A stretch of 64,000 nt of DNA from Periplaneta americana (GCF_040183065.1 NC_091131.1:15455800-15519799), one strand, 5' to 3'; positions 1 to 10,940 are shown, counted from the stretch's first letter. Numbers and translations are program-made. Notes: a model not told the origin generated them from the sequence alone.

Positions 1-875
1 CAGTAAAGTTGATTTCTGACCTAAATTTCCCATTGAAGGTATGCATTTAAGATATAGCAAAATAGTGAGGTTTCTACTCTGATCGATTTATATTCCCTGC
101 ATTCTTCAATTAGTCTTTATTTTGTTTCTGACATTGAAATTACTCAAAAGCTGAGAAGGAAGTGTTCTAAAAGCATCCTGGACTTTTACCAGTAATAAGA
201 ATTAGTGATGCTAACATTCTAGTGCCAGATGACAACTCCATCCAAGTTAAATATACAATTTTTGTGCTTGGACTGTGTCCCTTTTTCGATGTTTCTGGAT
301 TCTTGAATTTGGGAAAGAAACTCTGAATCACTTTTTCAAATCATATGTCACTTATTTAACTGTTAAGGGAGTGTACTACTTCTTTGTTTTCTGTTGATGT
401 TGCGAAGTATTTTTCCAAACCCAGAATTCATTGAATGTAAAAAGATTTACATATACATTACATGAACTTCTAACTGTATTTCATGCTCCCAGTTTTCCAG
501 TTTTTACCAGTATTGAAGTCTCCGCTACGCCTTTTAATATGATTATTAATCAAGTATTGATAATCCCGATTGATTATAATACAGTAATATTGCATTTAGT
601 TAAATACAGGGTGATCCACTGGCTAGTCAACCCTACTGCAGGAAGTTGTCCAGAGACGAGATGGTCATATGCAGAGCCATGTTTCTATGGTGATAATTTT
701 CTTAAAATTTCTCTTATCATTTTTGAAAGCTCATTTTTTTGTCTTGATTAAAGTATCAAATTTTTGCGATAATGTCGCAATAAAATAATATGTATGCCAT
801 TGGTCAAAACATTAAACTCAACATTTTATGAATTTTCTTTGTGCTGATTAAACAAAATTGTTTTATGGAGATAGC
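1..875. other. Stretch without recognisable feature
   Basis: AT-rich sequence. A 106-codon open frame at 431-751 has no domain I recognise and looks like chance. No repeat, splice-flanked exon or RNA gene was seen. Confidence 0.4.
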
Positions 876-954
876 TTCAGATAACCTATGCAAATCTAGT
901 CTTTCAGGTAAAGCTTCCTGTAAAGCAGATTTGAATAATTTCAAGGGAAAAATT

Positions 955-1030
955 GTTCCAGGGCCGGGTATCGATCCCGGGACCTCTGGTTGAACGTACC
1001 AGCGCTCTGCCAACTGAGTTACCCGGGAAC
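955..1030 (-). repeat. tRNA-like unit, left arm of twin-tRNA element
   Basis: It folds as a tRNA cloverleaf: D-arm GCTC-type region, anticodon stem and a T-arm CCCGGG..CCCGG with box B-like GATCGATACC. The anticodon loop has C at the normally invariant U33 position. It sits inside a retroposed repeat, so it is probably not a functional tRNA gene, though its A and B boxes could act as a pol III promoter. Confidence 0.65.
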
Positions 1031-1355
1031 TTCACCCGACACTGTCTCAACTTTTCCCTTTATATCCACACAACTCGCGTGGGCTGACGAAACGCCAGAG
1101 ACCCACATCGAGTGCACACAATCTCTGTGTGACTTGGAATTGTGGTTTTCTGTTAATTATTCAAATCTGCTTTACAGGAAGCTTTACCTGAAAGACTAGA
1201 TTTGCATAATATATACGTCACTGTGTACGTTAACAGAAAACCACAATTCCAAGTCACACAGAGTTTGTGTGCACTCGATGTGGGTCTCTGGCGTTTTGTC
1301 AGCCCACGTGAGTTGTGTGGATATAAAGGGAAAAGTTGAGACAGTGTCGGGTGGA

Positions 1356-1432
1356 GTTCCTGGGTAAGCTCAGTTGGCAGAGCGCTAATATGTTCAACTA
1401 GAGGTTCTGGGATCGATACCCGGCCCTGGAAC
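1356..1432 (+). repeat. tRNA-like unit, right arm of twin-tRNA element
   Basis: Mirror copy of the 955-1030 unit on the other strand, with D-arm AGCTCAGTTGGCAGAGC and box B-like GGGATCGATACC. The anticodon stem is more decayed than in the left arm. Transcription from this promoter would run outward, towards the right end of the element. Confidence 0.6.
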
Positions 1433-1635
1433 AATTTTTCCCTTGAAATTATTCAGATAACCTGCCTTATAATGACGTACTAATTTGCATAGCACAAATA
1501 CTGTCTGTATATTTAATATTCCATGTACAATTTATTAAAATAATCAGAAGTATATTTTTTTGAAAACTTACTTTTAATAAAATTTCTGTATTATCGACGA
1601 TGAATTCCATTTTGTCGGTTTTAGCTTTTTATTTT

Positions 1636-1890
1636 TTATTTATTTATTTCAAAGGAACACTGAAGTCCTATTTTCCTTTTTAAGGCTTTGTTTGTATCTT
1701 GTGAATGTTCTTCTACAAGTTTTTCGTGAGATGTACTCTTTATATGTTTTTCATATGAATCGTAATGTTTCCACACAATTCTAACATTACAAAATTTGCA
1801 CGGAACAATATCATTATCACTTAAATAAAACCCATGGCTACAGTATTCCATCACACAAGAAGACGCACTCATTTCTGTGTTTCGCCCCAT
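1636..1890 (-). pseudogene. Zinc-finger N-terminus of a hAT (CGBP1-like) transposase
   Basis: An 84-codon frame. Residues about 29-58 read PCKFCNVRIVW then EKHIKSTSHEK, a C-x2-C...H-x(5-6)-H finger of the kind found at the start of CGBP1-like hAT transposases. The frame ends soon after and no DDE-type catalytic part follows on the 3' side (1460-1636), so this is a detached fragment. A related family member with its catalytic region is at 30348-32085. A small host CGBP1-type gene is a less likely alternative. Confidence 0.5.
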
Positions 1891-1989
1891 CTTTACGCCA
1901 TCACTTCACTTTGGAAACTAACTATTAAACCTAGGTACCGAGTAGAATGAAAATATTTTGCAAAGATTTGCCTGGAGTACAGTGCTGTT

Positions 1990-3004
1990 AAATTCCCTCA
2001 TTTGTATTGAAATGTGCAGATTTGTTTGATAAACTCTCATTGTCTGAAATTCCATTAAATTCCCTCATTTGTATTGAAATGTGCAGATTTGTTTGATAAA
2101 TTCTCATTGTCTGAAATTCCATTAAATTCCCTCATTTGTATTGAAATGTGCAGATTTGTTTGATAAACTCTCATTGTCTGAAATTCCATTAAATTCCCTC
2201 ATTTGTATTGAAATTGCAGATTTGTTTGATAAACTGTCATTGTCTGAAATTCCATTAAATTCCCTCATTTGTATTGAAATGTGCAGATTTGTTTGATAAA
2301 CTCTCATTGTCTGAAATTCCATTAAATTCCCTCATTTGTATTGAAATGTGCAGATTTGTTTGATAAACTCTCATTGTCTGAAATTCCATTAAATTCCCTC
2401 ATTTGTATTGAAATGTGCAGATTTGTTTGATAAATTCTCATTGTCTGAAATTCCATTAAATTCCCTCATTTGTATTGAAATGTGCAGATTTGTTTGATAA
2501 ACTCTCATTGTCTGAAATTCCATTAAATTCCCTCATTTGTATTGAAATGTGCAGATTTGTTTGATAAACTCTCATTGTCTGAAATTCCATTAAATTCCCT
2601 CATTTGTATTGAAATGTGCAGATTTGTTTGATAAACTCTCATTGTCTGAAATTCCATTAAATTCCCTCATTTGTATTGAAATGTGCAGATTTGTTTGATA
2701 AATTCTCATTGTCTGAAATTCCATTAAATTCCCTCATTTGTATTGAAATGTGCAGATTTGTTTGATAAATTCTCATTGTCTGAAATTCCATTAAATTCCC
2801 TCATTTGTATTGAAATGTGCAGATTTGTTTGATAAACTCTCATTGTCTGAAATTCCATTAAATTCCCTCATTTGTATTGAAATGTGCAGATTTGTTTGAT
2901 AAATTCTCATTGTCTGAAATTCCATTAAATTCCCTCATTTGTATTGAAATGTGCAGATTTGTTTGATAAACTCTCATTGTCTGAAATTCCATTAAATTCC
3001 CTCT
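1990..3004. repeat. 67-bp tandem array, about 15 copies
   Basis: The unit starts AAATTCCCTCATTTGTATTG and repeats every 67 bases from 1990 to 2994, followed by a broken last unit. Copies are almost identical; differences are single bases (TAAACTC or TAAATTC) and one copy near 2210 lacks a base. Because 67 is not a multiple of three, short minus-strand frames through it repeat the same peptide in rotating frames and should not be read as protein. The high homogeneity suggests recent expansion or exchange between units. Confidence 0.95.
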
Positions 3005-3145
3005 TTTATGTTCATACAGGCCAACAGCAATGGTCTCGAGGGGTGGTCTAGCTATTAATTGGCAGACGAAAGTAATTTCTTTCATTGATAGTAAGTCCCA
3101 ACATATCAAAATAAAGTAAAGTCAAAAGGTTTAAGTATGTTAGAT

Positions 3146-3286
3146 CCATGTTGAATCTTTCGTACACTACTTTTAACACTTGAATATAAATAATTGATTA
3201 AATGGCGATCTTACTCGTGTTAATTACGTAAGCATGTGCGGCTTACGTAATTAACACGAGTAAGATCGCCATTTAATCAATTATTT
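3146..3286. mobile_element. Minimal Penelope-like derivative, perfect hairpin
   Basis: The left end TCCATGTTGAATC is shared with copies at 15962 and 17973. The rest is a hairpin: arms 3189-3231 and 3243-3285 are 43 bp each and exactly complementary, with an 11-bp spacer. The arm sequence (AATAATTGATTAAATGGCG...) is the terminal sequence of the PLE family in this window. All coding sequence is gone. Target duplication is uncertain here. Confidence 0.7.
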
Positions 3287-3289
3287 AAA

Positions 3290-4470
3290 ATTAGATATCA
3301 TTTTGCTTTTAAAATAAAGAAGATTAAAAACAAAGCACTTTTTTTTGTTTATTGCGCAAATTCAAACTTTCGCAAGAAAACGTAAAATTCGCGTTAAAAT
3401 GTTATCATAGATGAACTACATTTAACATTAAACATGATGTACTGTACATATCTCTAACCACAACTAAAAGTAATTTTTTCGCGTTTATCACTAGTACCAA
3501 AGAAACATGGCTCCGATCATACAGTTGCGTTTTCCACAATAAACCTCAGATTTGCCAGCAATTTAACCCTGGGATTTACACGGCTTGGCATCATCCTGTA
3601 TCTCATTATATTTCCAAGTATTCGGTGATAAGTTTGGGAACATCCATATCTTATTTTAAATTTTCACTATTGGGTTGGAATCTTTTTCTACATGAAGGTA
3701 CATGTGTAAAATGCTGGAATCCAGTAATCAGAAACTGCTTAGAATATTAAAAGCCTCTACATAACAAAATCCAGAACTATTGCTTCTCTCAATGCAACTT
3801 TGATAGGACAAAACAGTACCGTAAGATTAGAACCCCCAGAATTTTGATATGTGGAGGTTCTGTCTTCAGCTAAGTAAATGAGATATGGCCTTACTAAACT
3901 GCGTGTAAGGCTCTCGCCATATTATATTGTAGTTGAAGTATGTGATAATGTACATTATACCCATTAGCATTTATTAAATTTGAGGTTAATTTTTAGTATT
4001 AAGATTGTAAGGCTATGATACTGACAATGAAGATTGTAGATCCAATAACAAATCAGTTTTTCTTCTTATAATTTGAGAAAACTTAAAAAAAAAATTGCTG
4101 CAGACTTAAGTTTTGTCTCTCTTTTTACAGGAATTTCTCAGGAAAGATTGCTTTATTGTTAAGTGAAAGATATCAGTATTATCTTAACAGACTTCTACTT
4201 AAATTACTGAGAATTTTTCATCATGCAAGAACTCTGATTTTTCAAGTCTTACCTAATACACTGTTTTGAGCGCAGTACCTAGACTTGTGTCAAAAGTTCT
4301 TGAGTGACTGGAAGTGACTGCATAAATGGAAATAAAATAGAGTTAACACATTGTGGCCAGTCTGTAAAAGTTTTTAGTCACTGGTACAGTTTTTGTACTT
4401 CAACTGTTTTCCTATAGTCTTTAATTGGTTGTTACACTGAAATTTGGGGTCTTTAAATTGTTGCAGTCAA
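3290..4470. other. Stretch without recognisable feature
   Basis: AT-rich, no long frame, no repeat that recurs in the window and no obvious splice-flanked exon. Confidence 0.4.
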
Positions 4471-4479
4471 TATAATTCC

Positions 4480-5540
4480 AGTGGCGTAGCATGAAATTTT
4501 GAGCAGGGGAAGCTAACTTAAGTTGTCTTTCATGTACGAGGAAACATATTGCGTCTTAAAATAAATAGTAGTCGATGTCAAGTCAGCAGTCCGAAGATTG
4601 GTTGGAACCTCGTAAGTAACACCAATACGGCATCACCTCAAATGGTACATAGTAAAATATGATTTGATGGTTTACACATATCTCTATAGACACATACAAT
4701 ACGTATAAGTTAACACTAGCTCACTCCCTGTCATATTTAGAAAAACCACATTATTAACGGTCAATAGATACAGTGTTAGTAAAATTACATCAATCAACGT
4801 TAAAAGCCACCGGCGTAGCTCTGTCGGCTAAGGCACTTGCCTGCCGATCCGGAGTTGCGTTCGGGCGCGGGTTCGATTCCTGCTTGGGCTGATTACCTGG
4901 TTGGGTTTCTTCCGAGGTTTTCCACAACGTAAGGCAAATGTCAGGTAATCTATGACGAATCCTCGGCCTCATCTCTCCAAATACCATCTTGCTATCACCA
5001 ATCCCATGGACTCTAAATAACCTTGTAGTTGATACAGCGTCGTTAAATAACCAAGTAAAAAAATCAACTTTAAAATCTTTATCAGAAGATTATTTTTGAC
5101 TACATAAATTAGTGTCAGGAACTGTTATTTCAGTCATTATTTATTATATCAGCCACAGTGCACACTAACACTTCAACTGAACACAACTCGCGAAAGGGAT
5201 AACTCGGAAGCTAATTCTTTCCAATGCTAAAGCTAGCTTCTTGCGAGCCTTGCGACCAGGGTAATTTAGTTAGAAAGGGATGGAAAATCTGCGGGGTGCG
5301 TTACATAGAAGAATGTGTGAAAGAAACAAGTCTGTGGAGGGGATTGTAAGCTGGTGTGTGCAGGCTTCATGTTTACTGCTGCATCACAAATCATCCCGAA
5401 CTGCCGCATCACAACATTTAAGACGTACTTGTAAATTGTATTAAAATTAATAAATAACTTTGTTCATAAACTGCAGTTTATTATGGAGTTATTAACTGGG
5501 GAAGCTGAGCTTTTTAGCTTACATTGACGTTACGCCACTG
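4480..5540. mobile_element. Non-autonomous hAT element with nested SINE
   Basis: Ends are CAGTGGCGTAGC... and ...TTACGCCACTG (inverted CAGTGGCGTAA). The 8-bp flanks TATAATTC (4472-4479) and TATATTTC (5541-5548) match at 7 of 8, as expected for an older hAT target duplication. No transposase is visible inside. A SINE at 4806-5062 with its own duplication inserted later. Confidence 0.75.
4806..5062 (+). mobile_element. tRNA-derived SINE, complete
   Basis: Head with box A-like TAGCTCTGTCGGC and box B GGGTTCGATTCC, then the body with GGTTTCTTCCGAGG, and a tail ending GCGTCGTTAAATAACCAAG plus A-run. Flanked by 13-bp duplications ATCAACGTTAAAA (4793-4805) and ATCAACTTTAAAA (5063-5075), one mismatch. 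Same family as 42373-42636 and 60635-60892. Confidence 0.9.
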
Positions 5541-5969
5541 TATATTTCATCTTTGTTCTACATCACCACAGTCACAAAATTCGTAAGATTATAAAAGTTA
5601 ATAATATACTACATTTACAAATAAAAAATTTAAGCTAATTTTTTTTTCTTTAAATACGTAAGTTACTTAAAACATTAACAAAACAGTATTTGTTGAGGTT
5701 TCTTGAAATAACACTAGGACAGTTCTTTCCTGATTAAAGTCTGAAAACTATAACGACAAATTATTGTACAATTATTTACAGGAAATCAAAATTGCACATT
5801 AATACAGTGGTATTCAATCTATGGTACGCATACCACTGGGATAGGTGGGGTTGTCTCAAGGAGTGTACATGCCACTGACTATGTATGTATTTATTTATTT
5901 ATTTACCAGAGCTTCTTCAAATCAGAGGCTGCCATTAGACAAAGCATACAAGAAAAAAAAGAACAAATA

Positions 5970-6175
5970 GACAATGAAAGATAACAGAGTAAGAAAAATG
6001 ACAAAGAAGTAAACAAACAAACAATGAAAGTTAACATAGTAGGAAAATTGACAAACAATTAAACAAACAGAAAAACAATCAATGGCAGTTAACAGAATAA
6101 GAAACGTGACAAATAAGTAAAGAAACAATGAAAGCTAATAAGAAAAAGAAAAATGATAATGATGTGTCAGTTTTT
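5970..6175. repeat. Degenerate ~50-bp tandem repeat, about 4 units
   Basis: The block ACAATGAAAG-TAACA-AG-AAGAAAA-TGACAAA recurs at about 5971, 6021, 6079 and 6125. Spacing drifts between 46 and 58 bases. On the minus strand it gives a low-complexity Phe/Leu/Val-rich frame that is not a real protein. Confidence 0.7.
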
Positions 6176-6191
6176 TTCAGTATATTGAATT

Positions 6192-6386
6192 CAGGGGCGT
6201 ATACTGGTTAAAGGGTTTGGGCTACTGCTGACCCTATTATTACACAAAATATATCTAACAATTACTTTAATTTTAATTACTATGGTAAAACTAATAATAC
6301 AAAATTATTACATTATGTTATATTATAAACTTTTTCTTTTGTAATTTCCTTGGGCTACCCCCGGTAGCCCGCAAAATACGCCCCTG
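6192..6386. mobile_element. 195-bp hAT MITE, copy 1
   Basis: Ends CAGGGGCGTAT and inverted ATACGCCCCTG; perfect 8-bp duplication ATTGAATT at 6184-6191 and 6387-6394. A second copy of the same length is at 23588-23782 and differs by few bases. Subterminal GGGCTAC/GTAGCCC forms a second inverted repeat. Non-coding; depends on a transposase elsewhere. Confidence 0.93.
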
Positions 6387-6586
6387 ATTGAATTAGAGTC
6401 CATATAGGTGGTTCCACAAGAGTTTGACTATAATTATGAGGCTGACATATTTATTTTATTATACATGTTGATAATTATTGTAGTTTACATAGTTTCTTTT
6501 ACAATGTCAACTCTTGTTTTTCCTTACTTTAGTAACAGTTTACATAATTAATTACTATTACCATTGCATTAATAACTATCATATAT

Positions 6587-6619
<33 letters not shown>
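6587..6619. repeat. (AAT)n microsatellite
   Basis: About ten AAT units, interrupted by AAC. A similar run lies at 7311-7340. Simple repeats of this type are common in this window. Confidence 0.9.
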
Positions 6620-6623
<4 letters not shown>

Positions 6624-7309
6624 TAATAATTATAATTGCAATAACGCAGTTTGGGGTACAGAGGAAAAAAATTGTATTTTGGGGATACACTAGCAATAAA
6701 AATTGAATACCACAGCATTAATAAATCATTTAGTCTCCTCTCTCTTTTATGGATATTAATAAATACGACGTATAAAAATTAAATTAAAGCACTATTAATG
6801 CGAACCATGAAATACTGTGTTAGCCAAGAATGGAATAAGAAATACTTAAATGTATAATTTGTACAAACAGGCAGATTTATTATCTAAAATGAAATTAAGA
6901 ATATTTAAATGGATTAGATACGTAATGAGTACACCACAAGAAGGCTGGCAGAGTTAAGGCCATACTGCCTTCTCTAACACTCAACCAGGAGTAAAGACTG
7001 TGTTACAAAAAACACTACAAATTTACAAAGTACACTACAATTTTACACACAAAACTGAATAAGATAATAGGTATGATAACTGAATAAGATAATAGGTAAA
7101 AGTAAGCTAGTCGTTTAAAAAGGATCTACAAAGGAACGACCATACAGAGAGGACCATTATTGAGACAAATTGATAGTGCTGAATAGGGTCTGAAGCTAGT
7201 AACCATGGAGGATTGGCAAAAATTAATAACAGAACAGTTTAACATAGATTGTTTGTTGAGCAGGAAAGAAACGTCCAGAGTTTTTAAAGATAACAATGAT
7301 GATGATAGC

Positions 7310-7341
<32 letters not shown>

Positions 7342-7843
7342 AGTTTTATCCACTGATACATTTAAAATAATTAATGAGTGAATAATAAAATGTTCTCTCA
7401 CGTTGGAATTTTGCGAAATATCACTGTCTATTGTTACTGAATACTCGTCTGTTGTGATAGACGTAATGGTTTATATTTATTTAAGAAAGAGTGTGAAGGA
7501 AAAGTGAGTGCACATGCTTTTTATACTTCAAAACAGAGCATAGAAAGACATTCTGGCACATTTTCAGTTAGTGACATATAACAAGGGTTTATTGTGCTTC
7601 AGTGTTTTAGACTAGAAACAGATCACCTTATCAGTTATCAGTGATGATATTGATGAAGGGTGTATCATTGAAAACAACTAACTGTATTTTAAAGAAGAAG
7701 TGCTTCTCAGGTAAAATTTTGTATATTTTATGACACCGCAGATAAAGAATAATTTTACCCCATACTATGATTATTTAGTATTTGGTAGATTTAACCTAAC
7801 CTGTCTCCCCTTTTGCTACGTCACTAATAACAGATGATAATGA

Positions 7844-8230
7844 GTAATTGATTAACTAGCGAACTTACTCGTCTTAATTATGTAAGTTTGTGCGGCTTAC
7901 AGCTGTTTCGGTGCTTCATCACCATCCTCAGAGCCTACTAGATCTCGGCGTCATCTCGAACTTCTCTGCCTGTTATGTGGATGCGTTTGATTGTTGAAAG
8001 GTGTTGAAAGGTGGAGTCAAATAGTGTGTGTGTGCTGAAATTAAAACGCACCCACATAACAGGCAGAGAAGTTCGAGATGACACCGAGATCTAGTAGGCT
8101 CTGAGGATGGTGATGAAGCACCGAAACAGCTGTAAGCCACACAAACTTACATAATTAACACGAGTAAGTCCGCTAGTTAATCAATTACTTATATTCAAGT
8201 GTTAAAAGTAGTGTACGCAAGATTCAAAAT
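7844..8230 (-). mobile_element. Short Penelope-like derivative with inverted arms
   Basis: Arms 7844-8000 and 8050-8230 are near-exact inverse copies (shared TCTAGTAGGCTCTGAGGATG on the plus strand of the right arm). Perfect 12-bp duplication AGATGATAATGA at 7832-7843 and 8231-8242. The ends match those of 15962-17002 in reverse orientation, so the element lies on the minus strand. It has no reverse transcriptase or nuclease. The right arm carries a hammerhead-like motif at 8101-8127. Confidence 0.85.
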
Positions 8231-8292
8231 AGATGATAATGATCATAGTAATTTCTTATTAATAGAAATTTAAATCACTGTTGAACTGTTAG

Positions 8293-8990
8293 GTTGTATT
8301 GTATTGTATTGTATTTATTAACATTCCATGGTATTCATACATGCTTACAGCTAGAATATGGAACAAGTCAAAAAACTTAATACTATTATAAAATCTTAAT
8401 TTATAGTCACAGTCTAGATGAAATATATACAGACGAGATTTACAATATAGTCTACTAGTACAACACATAGTTTTAGTATCAATTTCATGAAGTGTTATTG
8501 AATGTCATGAAGTCACCTACAGAATAGAAGGCGTGAGAAATTAGGTACTTCTTTAATTTGGCCCTGAATAATTTTATGTTTTGAGTTTTATTTTTTATAT
8601 CGATAGGGAGGCTATTAAAAATGTTTACTGCCATATAATGCACTCCTTTTTGATAGCACGATAGACTTGCCGATGGAGTATGAAAGTCATTTTTTTGACG
8701 TATATTTATGCTATGAACTGTTGAATTAGTTACAAAGTTTTCACGGTTACATACGAGGAAGACTATTAATGAAAAGATATACTGACAAGCCATGGGCATT
8801 ATTTGTAGTTTTTTAAAATAGTCCTACACGATTCCCTAGATTTGGCAGCTACTATTATTCTAATTACTCTTTTTTATAATAGAAATATACTGTTACTATC
8901 TGTGGAATTTCCCCAGAATATTATTCCAAAACTCATTACCGAGTGGAAGTATGCAAAGTATATTGTTATTTGAATAAATAATAAATGCTT
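8293..8990 (-). pseudogene. LINE 3' end: RT thumb and C-terminus
   Basis: The minus-strand frame 8485-8799 ends in a block (NIFNSLPIDIKN, FRAKLKKYLISHAFYSV) typical of the far C-terminus of jockey/CR1-like reverse transcriptases. Upstream (8805-8960), in a frame one base off, are the matching thumb motifs (SFGIIFWGNS, RVIRIIV). The 3' end carries a (TATTG)n tail at 8293-8315 on the plus strand. The element is truncated at its 5' side and frameshifted; no catalytic YADD region is present. Confidence 0.75.
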
Positions 8991-9831
8991 CACTGTGTTA
9001 ACATTATAAATTTTGGTGTTATATTACATGATTGACTAGTTTCGATGCAAACAAAGTACTGAATTTATTCAGGGAAGTACAATAGTGACAAGGGATTATA
9101 TGTAAAAGGTATAGATTTGTGATCTAGCATCCAAATAAGTACGTAAATTGAATTACCTCTGTAGACAGATGCATTCTCACAAAATTTGTATGAAAATTAG
9201 ATCCAGTTTTCAGTGTAACATCCAATTAAACACAGTTACAATAACGCAAGCACTTGAATCTGATGTGCAATAGTGAGCTTAAGAACACAAGGTTCGTGTT
9301 ACAATAATTCAGTGATTACTGATGGAGGTTGAATCGTTTTCCTGAACTTCTGCAGAAAGACAGGCATGGCTATGTCTGAAGAGGATGCAATGCTCTCCTG
9401 GAAGCCAAATAGTAGATTGTACATATGTATATGGCGTGAGTGTGTGTATATGTATATAACTGTAAGAGTGTTTGTGTGTGTACGCACGACAATGCAGATG
9501 ATCTCACTATATTGATAACGAAGAAAGACAAGGCTAAGACATTGACTCTACAAGACTGTCTGTAAACATTATCGGTGTCAGAGGCTTGTGCTGCGCGGCG
9601 GTGGTTGCTTGCGTTGAGTGCTTTGGTGAGCCACCTGTCTTCTTCGGGGTGCAAGACAAGCTGATTTGGAGCCTGCTAAAGATTGTGAGTAAATATGACA
9701 CCTGGTGCACTTAGAAATAAGTTCTCTTCTAATGCCGCTTATACAGATCAAATTTTCATCAAATTCATTGCTTCACAAGACTTGCCAATATTTTACAAGT
9801 TTATAGTCAAATTACTTACAATATTTTAATA
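8991..9831. other. Stretch without a supported gene
   Basis: A locally CpG-rich patch at about 9575-9660 with a possible GTGAGT donor near 9685 could be part of an exon or promoter, but there is no domain and no start I can defend. A (GT)-rich stretch lies at 9420-9480. Confidence 0.3.
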
Positions 9832-10465
9832 GTACATTATGCAACGAGCCTATAATGGTAGTAATTAAGACGCAAGTATGTTTGTTTATGAAATGAGCGT
9901 AAGCGAGTTTCATAATTTTCATACGAGCGTCTTAATTACCATTATAGGCAAGTTTCATACGACTTTTTATGCTCGACCATATTTCTAACTTGAAATTATT
10001 CAAAAGTAGGTTATGTAAGTTAGTAGCGAACTGACCTGAATTGTGAGATGTGCGCAGACGCAAAAGTATTGATTTTTTCCAAGGCCGAATGTCATTGACC
10101 TTGATATAATGTAGAGAACAAGATTAGTCTTGATATAACCTTGAAATTTATTTAGAATTGAAAAACGAGATGACAAATTGAATTTATTTGAATATTATTT
10201 ACAATTAACGCTAATTATTATAGTAACAGAACATAACCTTCTGCGACAGTATTGGATTTCCAGCCTCCGTGACTTTTCGCTAATTGTCTTTCAATTGCAT
10301 ATCCGAGAATAATCGATACTTGCGGTTTTATAATGGTACAAAGGTGATTTGTCATTGGCTGAACACCTGAACTTTAATGAATAGGTGTACTTTAATGAGG
10401 TACATTAAAGGGCTACTACCAGGTGTATAATTACTACATTTCGGTATGGTCGAGCATAAAAGTTT
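9832..10465. repeat. 0.65-kb hairpin-headed dispersed repeat, copy A
   Basis: Shares nearly its whole length with 61902-62558. The head is an imperfect inverted repeat (TATAATGGTAGTAATTAAGA at 9851-9870, inverse at 9927-9946) around a loop with GAGCGTAAGCGAGTTTCAT. A second inverted pair joins TTTTTATGCTCGACCATAT (9965-9983) to the end TATGGTCGAGCATAAAAG. No coding potential, and no target duplication I can identify. Family unknown to me. Confidence 0.8.
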
Positions 10466-10803
10466 TTTATTGTCTTGAAAGTAAATAAAAACATGTTCTA
10501 ATCGATGAAACACTTGACAATTCTTTGAAGGAATTGACCAGTGGGTTTCAGTATTTTTTCAGTATTCATTTATTAGAGTTGTACAGTAGAACCCCGATTA
10601 TTCGTCACCCTATTAACCGATTGGCGGATTATCCGACTGTCTTTCGCTTTTTTTGCTACAGAAATACAGTATATGAAGTACTATGACACTTTATATTAGT
10701 ACGTATTTTTTTCTAGACAGTGTTATTAATTTGTTAGTCATTACAAGTCTTTACACAATATGGTCTACTGTTCAAGTTGCCGTACTGTATAACTTCATAT
10801 AAA

Positions 10804-10940
10804 ATGTCTTCCACGGATGTTAAAAGAAAACGTATTGTGCTAAGTATTGAAAAAAGTGCAAATAATTGAGTGATTTGGAAAGAGAAACTATGGCTCATGC
10901 CGCATCAGAATATGAGATTAGAGTTAAACTGTGCTCGAGA
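10804..10940 (+). pseudogene. CENP-B/pogo N-terminal helix-turn-helix fragment
   Basis: Begins MSSTDVKRKRIVLSIEK, the usual start of the CENPB-type helix-turn-helix of Tigger/jerky-like transposases. It shifts frame after about 20 residues, and the similar segment continues (ETMAHAASEYEIR) in another frame until the LINE insertion. DNA-binding role by family; no active product expected. Confidence 0.65.

Larger units (their letters stand above)
888..1451. mobile_element. Palindromic twin-tRNA retroelement, copy 1
   Basis: A 564-bp element made of two near-identical arms in opposite orientation. Each arm carries a tRNA-like unit (955-1030 minus, 1356-1432 plus) followed by a shared arm with the block TGGATATAAAGGGAAAAG. 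A 12-bp direct repeat, TTCAGATAACCT, sits at 876-887 and 1452-1463. This is the signature of retroposition by a LINE, not of cut-and-paste transfer. The centre (about 1150-1210) also holds an inverse copy of the left end, so the RNA would fold into a long hairpin. A second copy with the same plan lies at 28108-28564. The enzyme that moves it is not encoded here; a LINE donor is inference. Confidence 0.75.
5805..6715. mobile_element. hAT element with nested hAT MITE
   Basis: Terminal CAGTGGTATTCAAT and inverted ATTGAATACCACAG, with perfect 8-bp duplications CATTAATA at 5797-5804 and 6716-6723. It contains a degenerate tandem block (5970-6175), a smaller hAT MITE (6192-6386) and an (AAT)n run. 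No transposase domain seen, so non-autonomous. Confidence 0.85.

Noticed and set aside
1990-3004. CRISPR-like regular repeat
   Set aside because: Units abut without variable spacers and the DNA is eukaryotic; it is a tandem satellite.
2122-3109. Minus-strand repeated peptides (GISDNESLSNKSAHFNTNEG type)
   Set aside because: They come from the 67-bp satellite, whose length rotates frames; no start, splice or domain evidence.
7126-7401. Minus-strand frame with a poly-Leu run
   Set aside because: Translation of an (AAT)n microsatellite; no domain.
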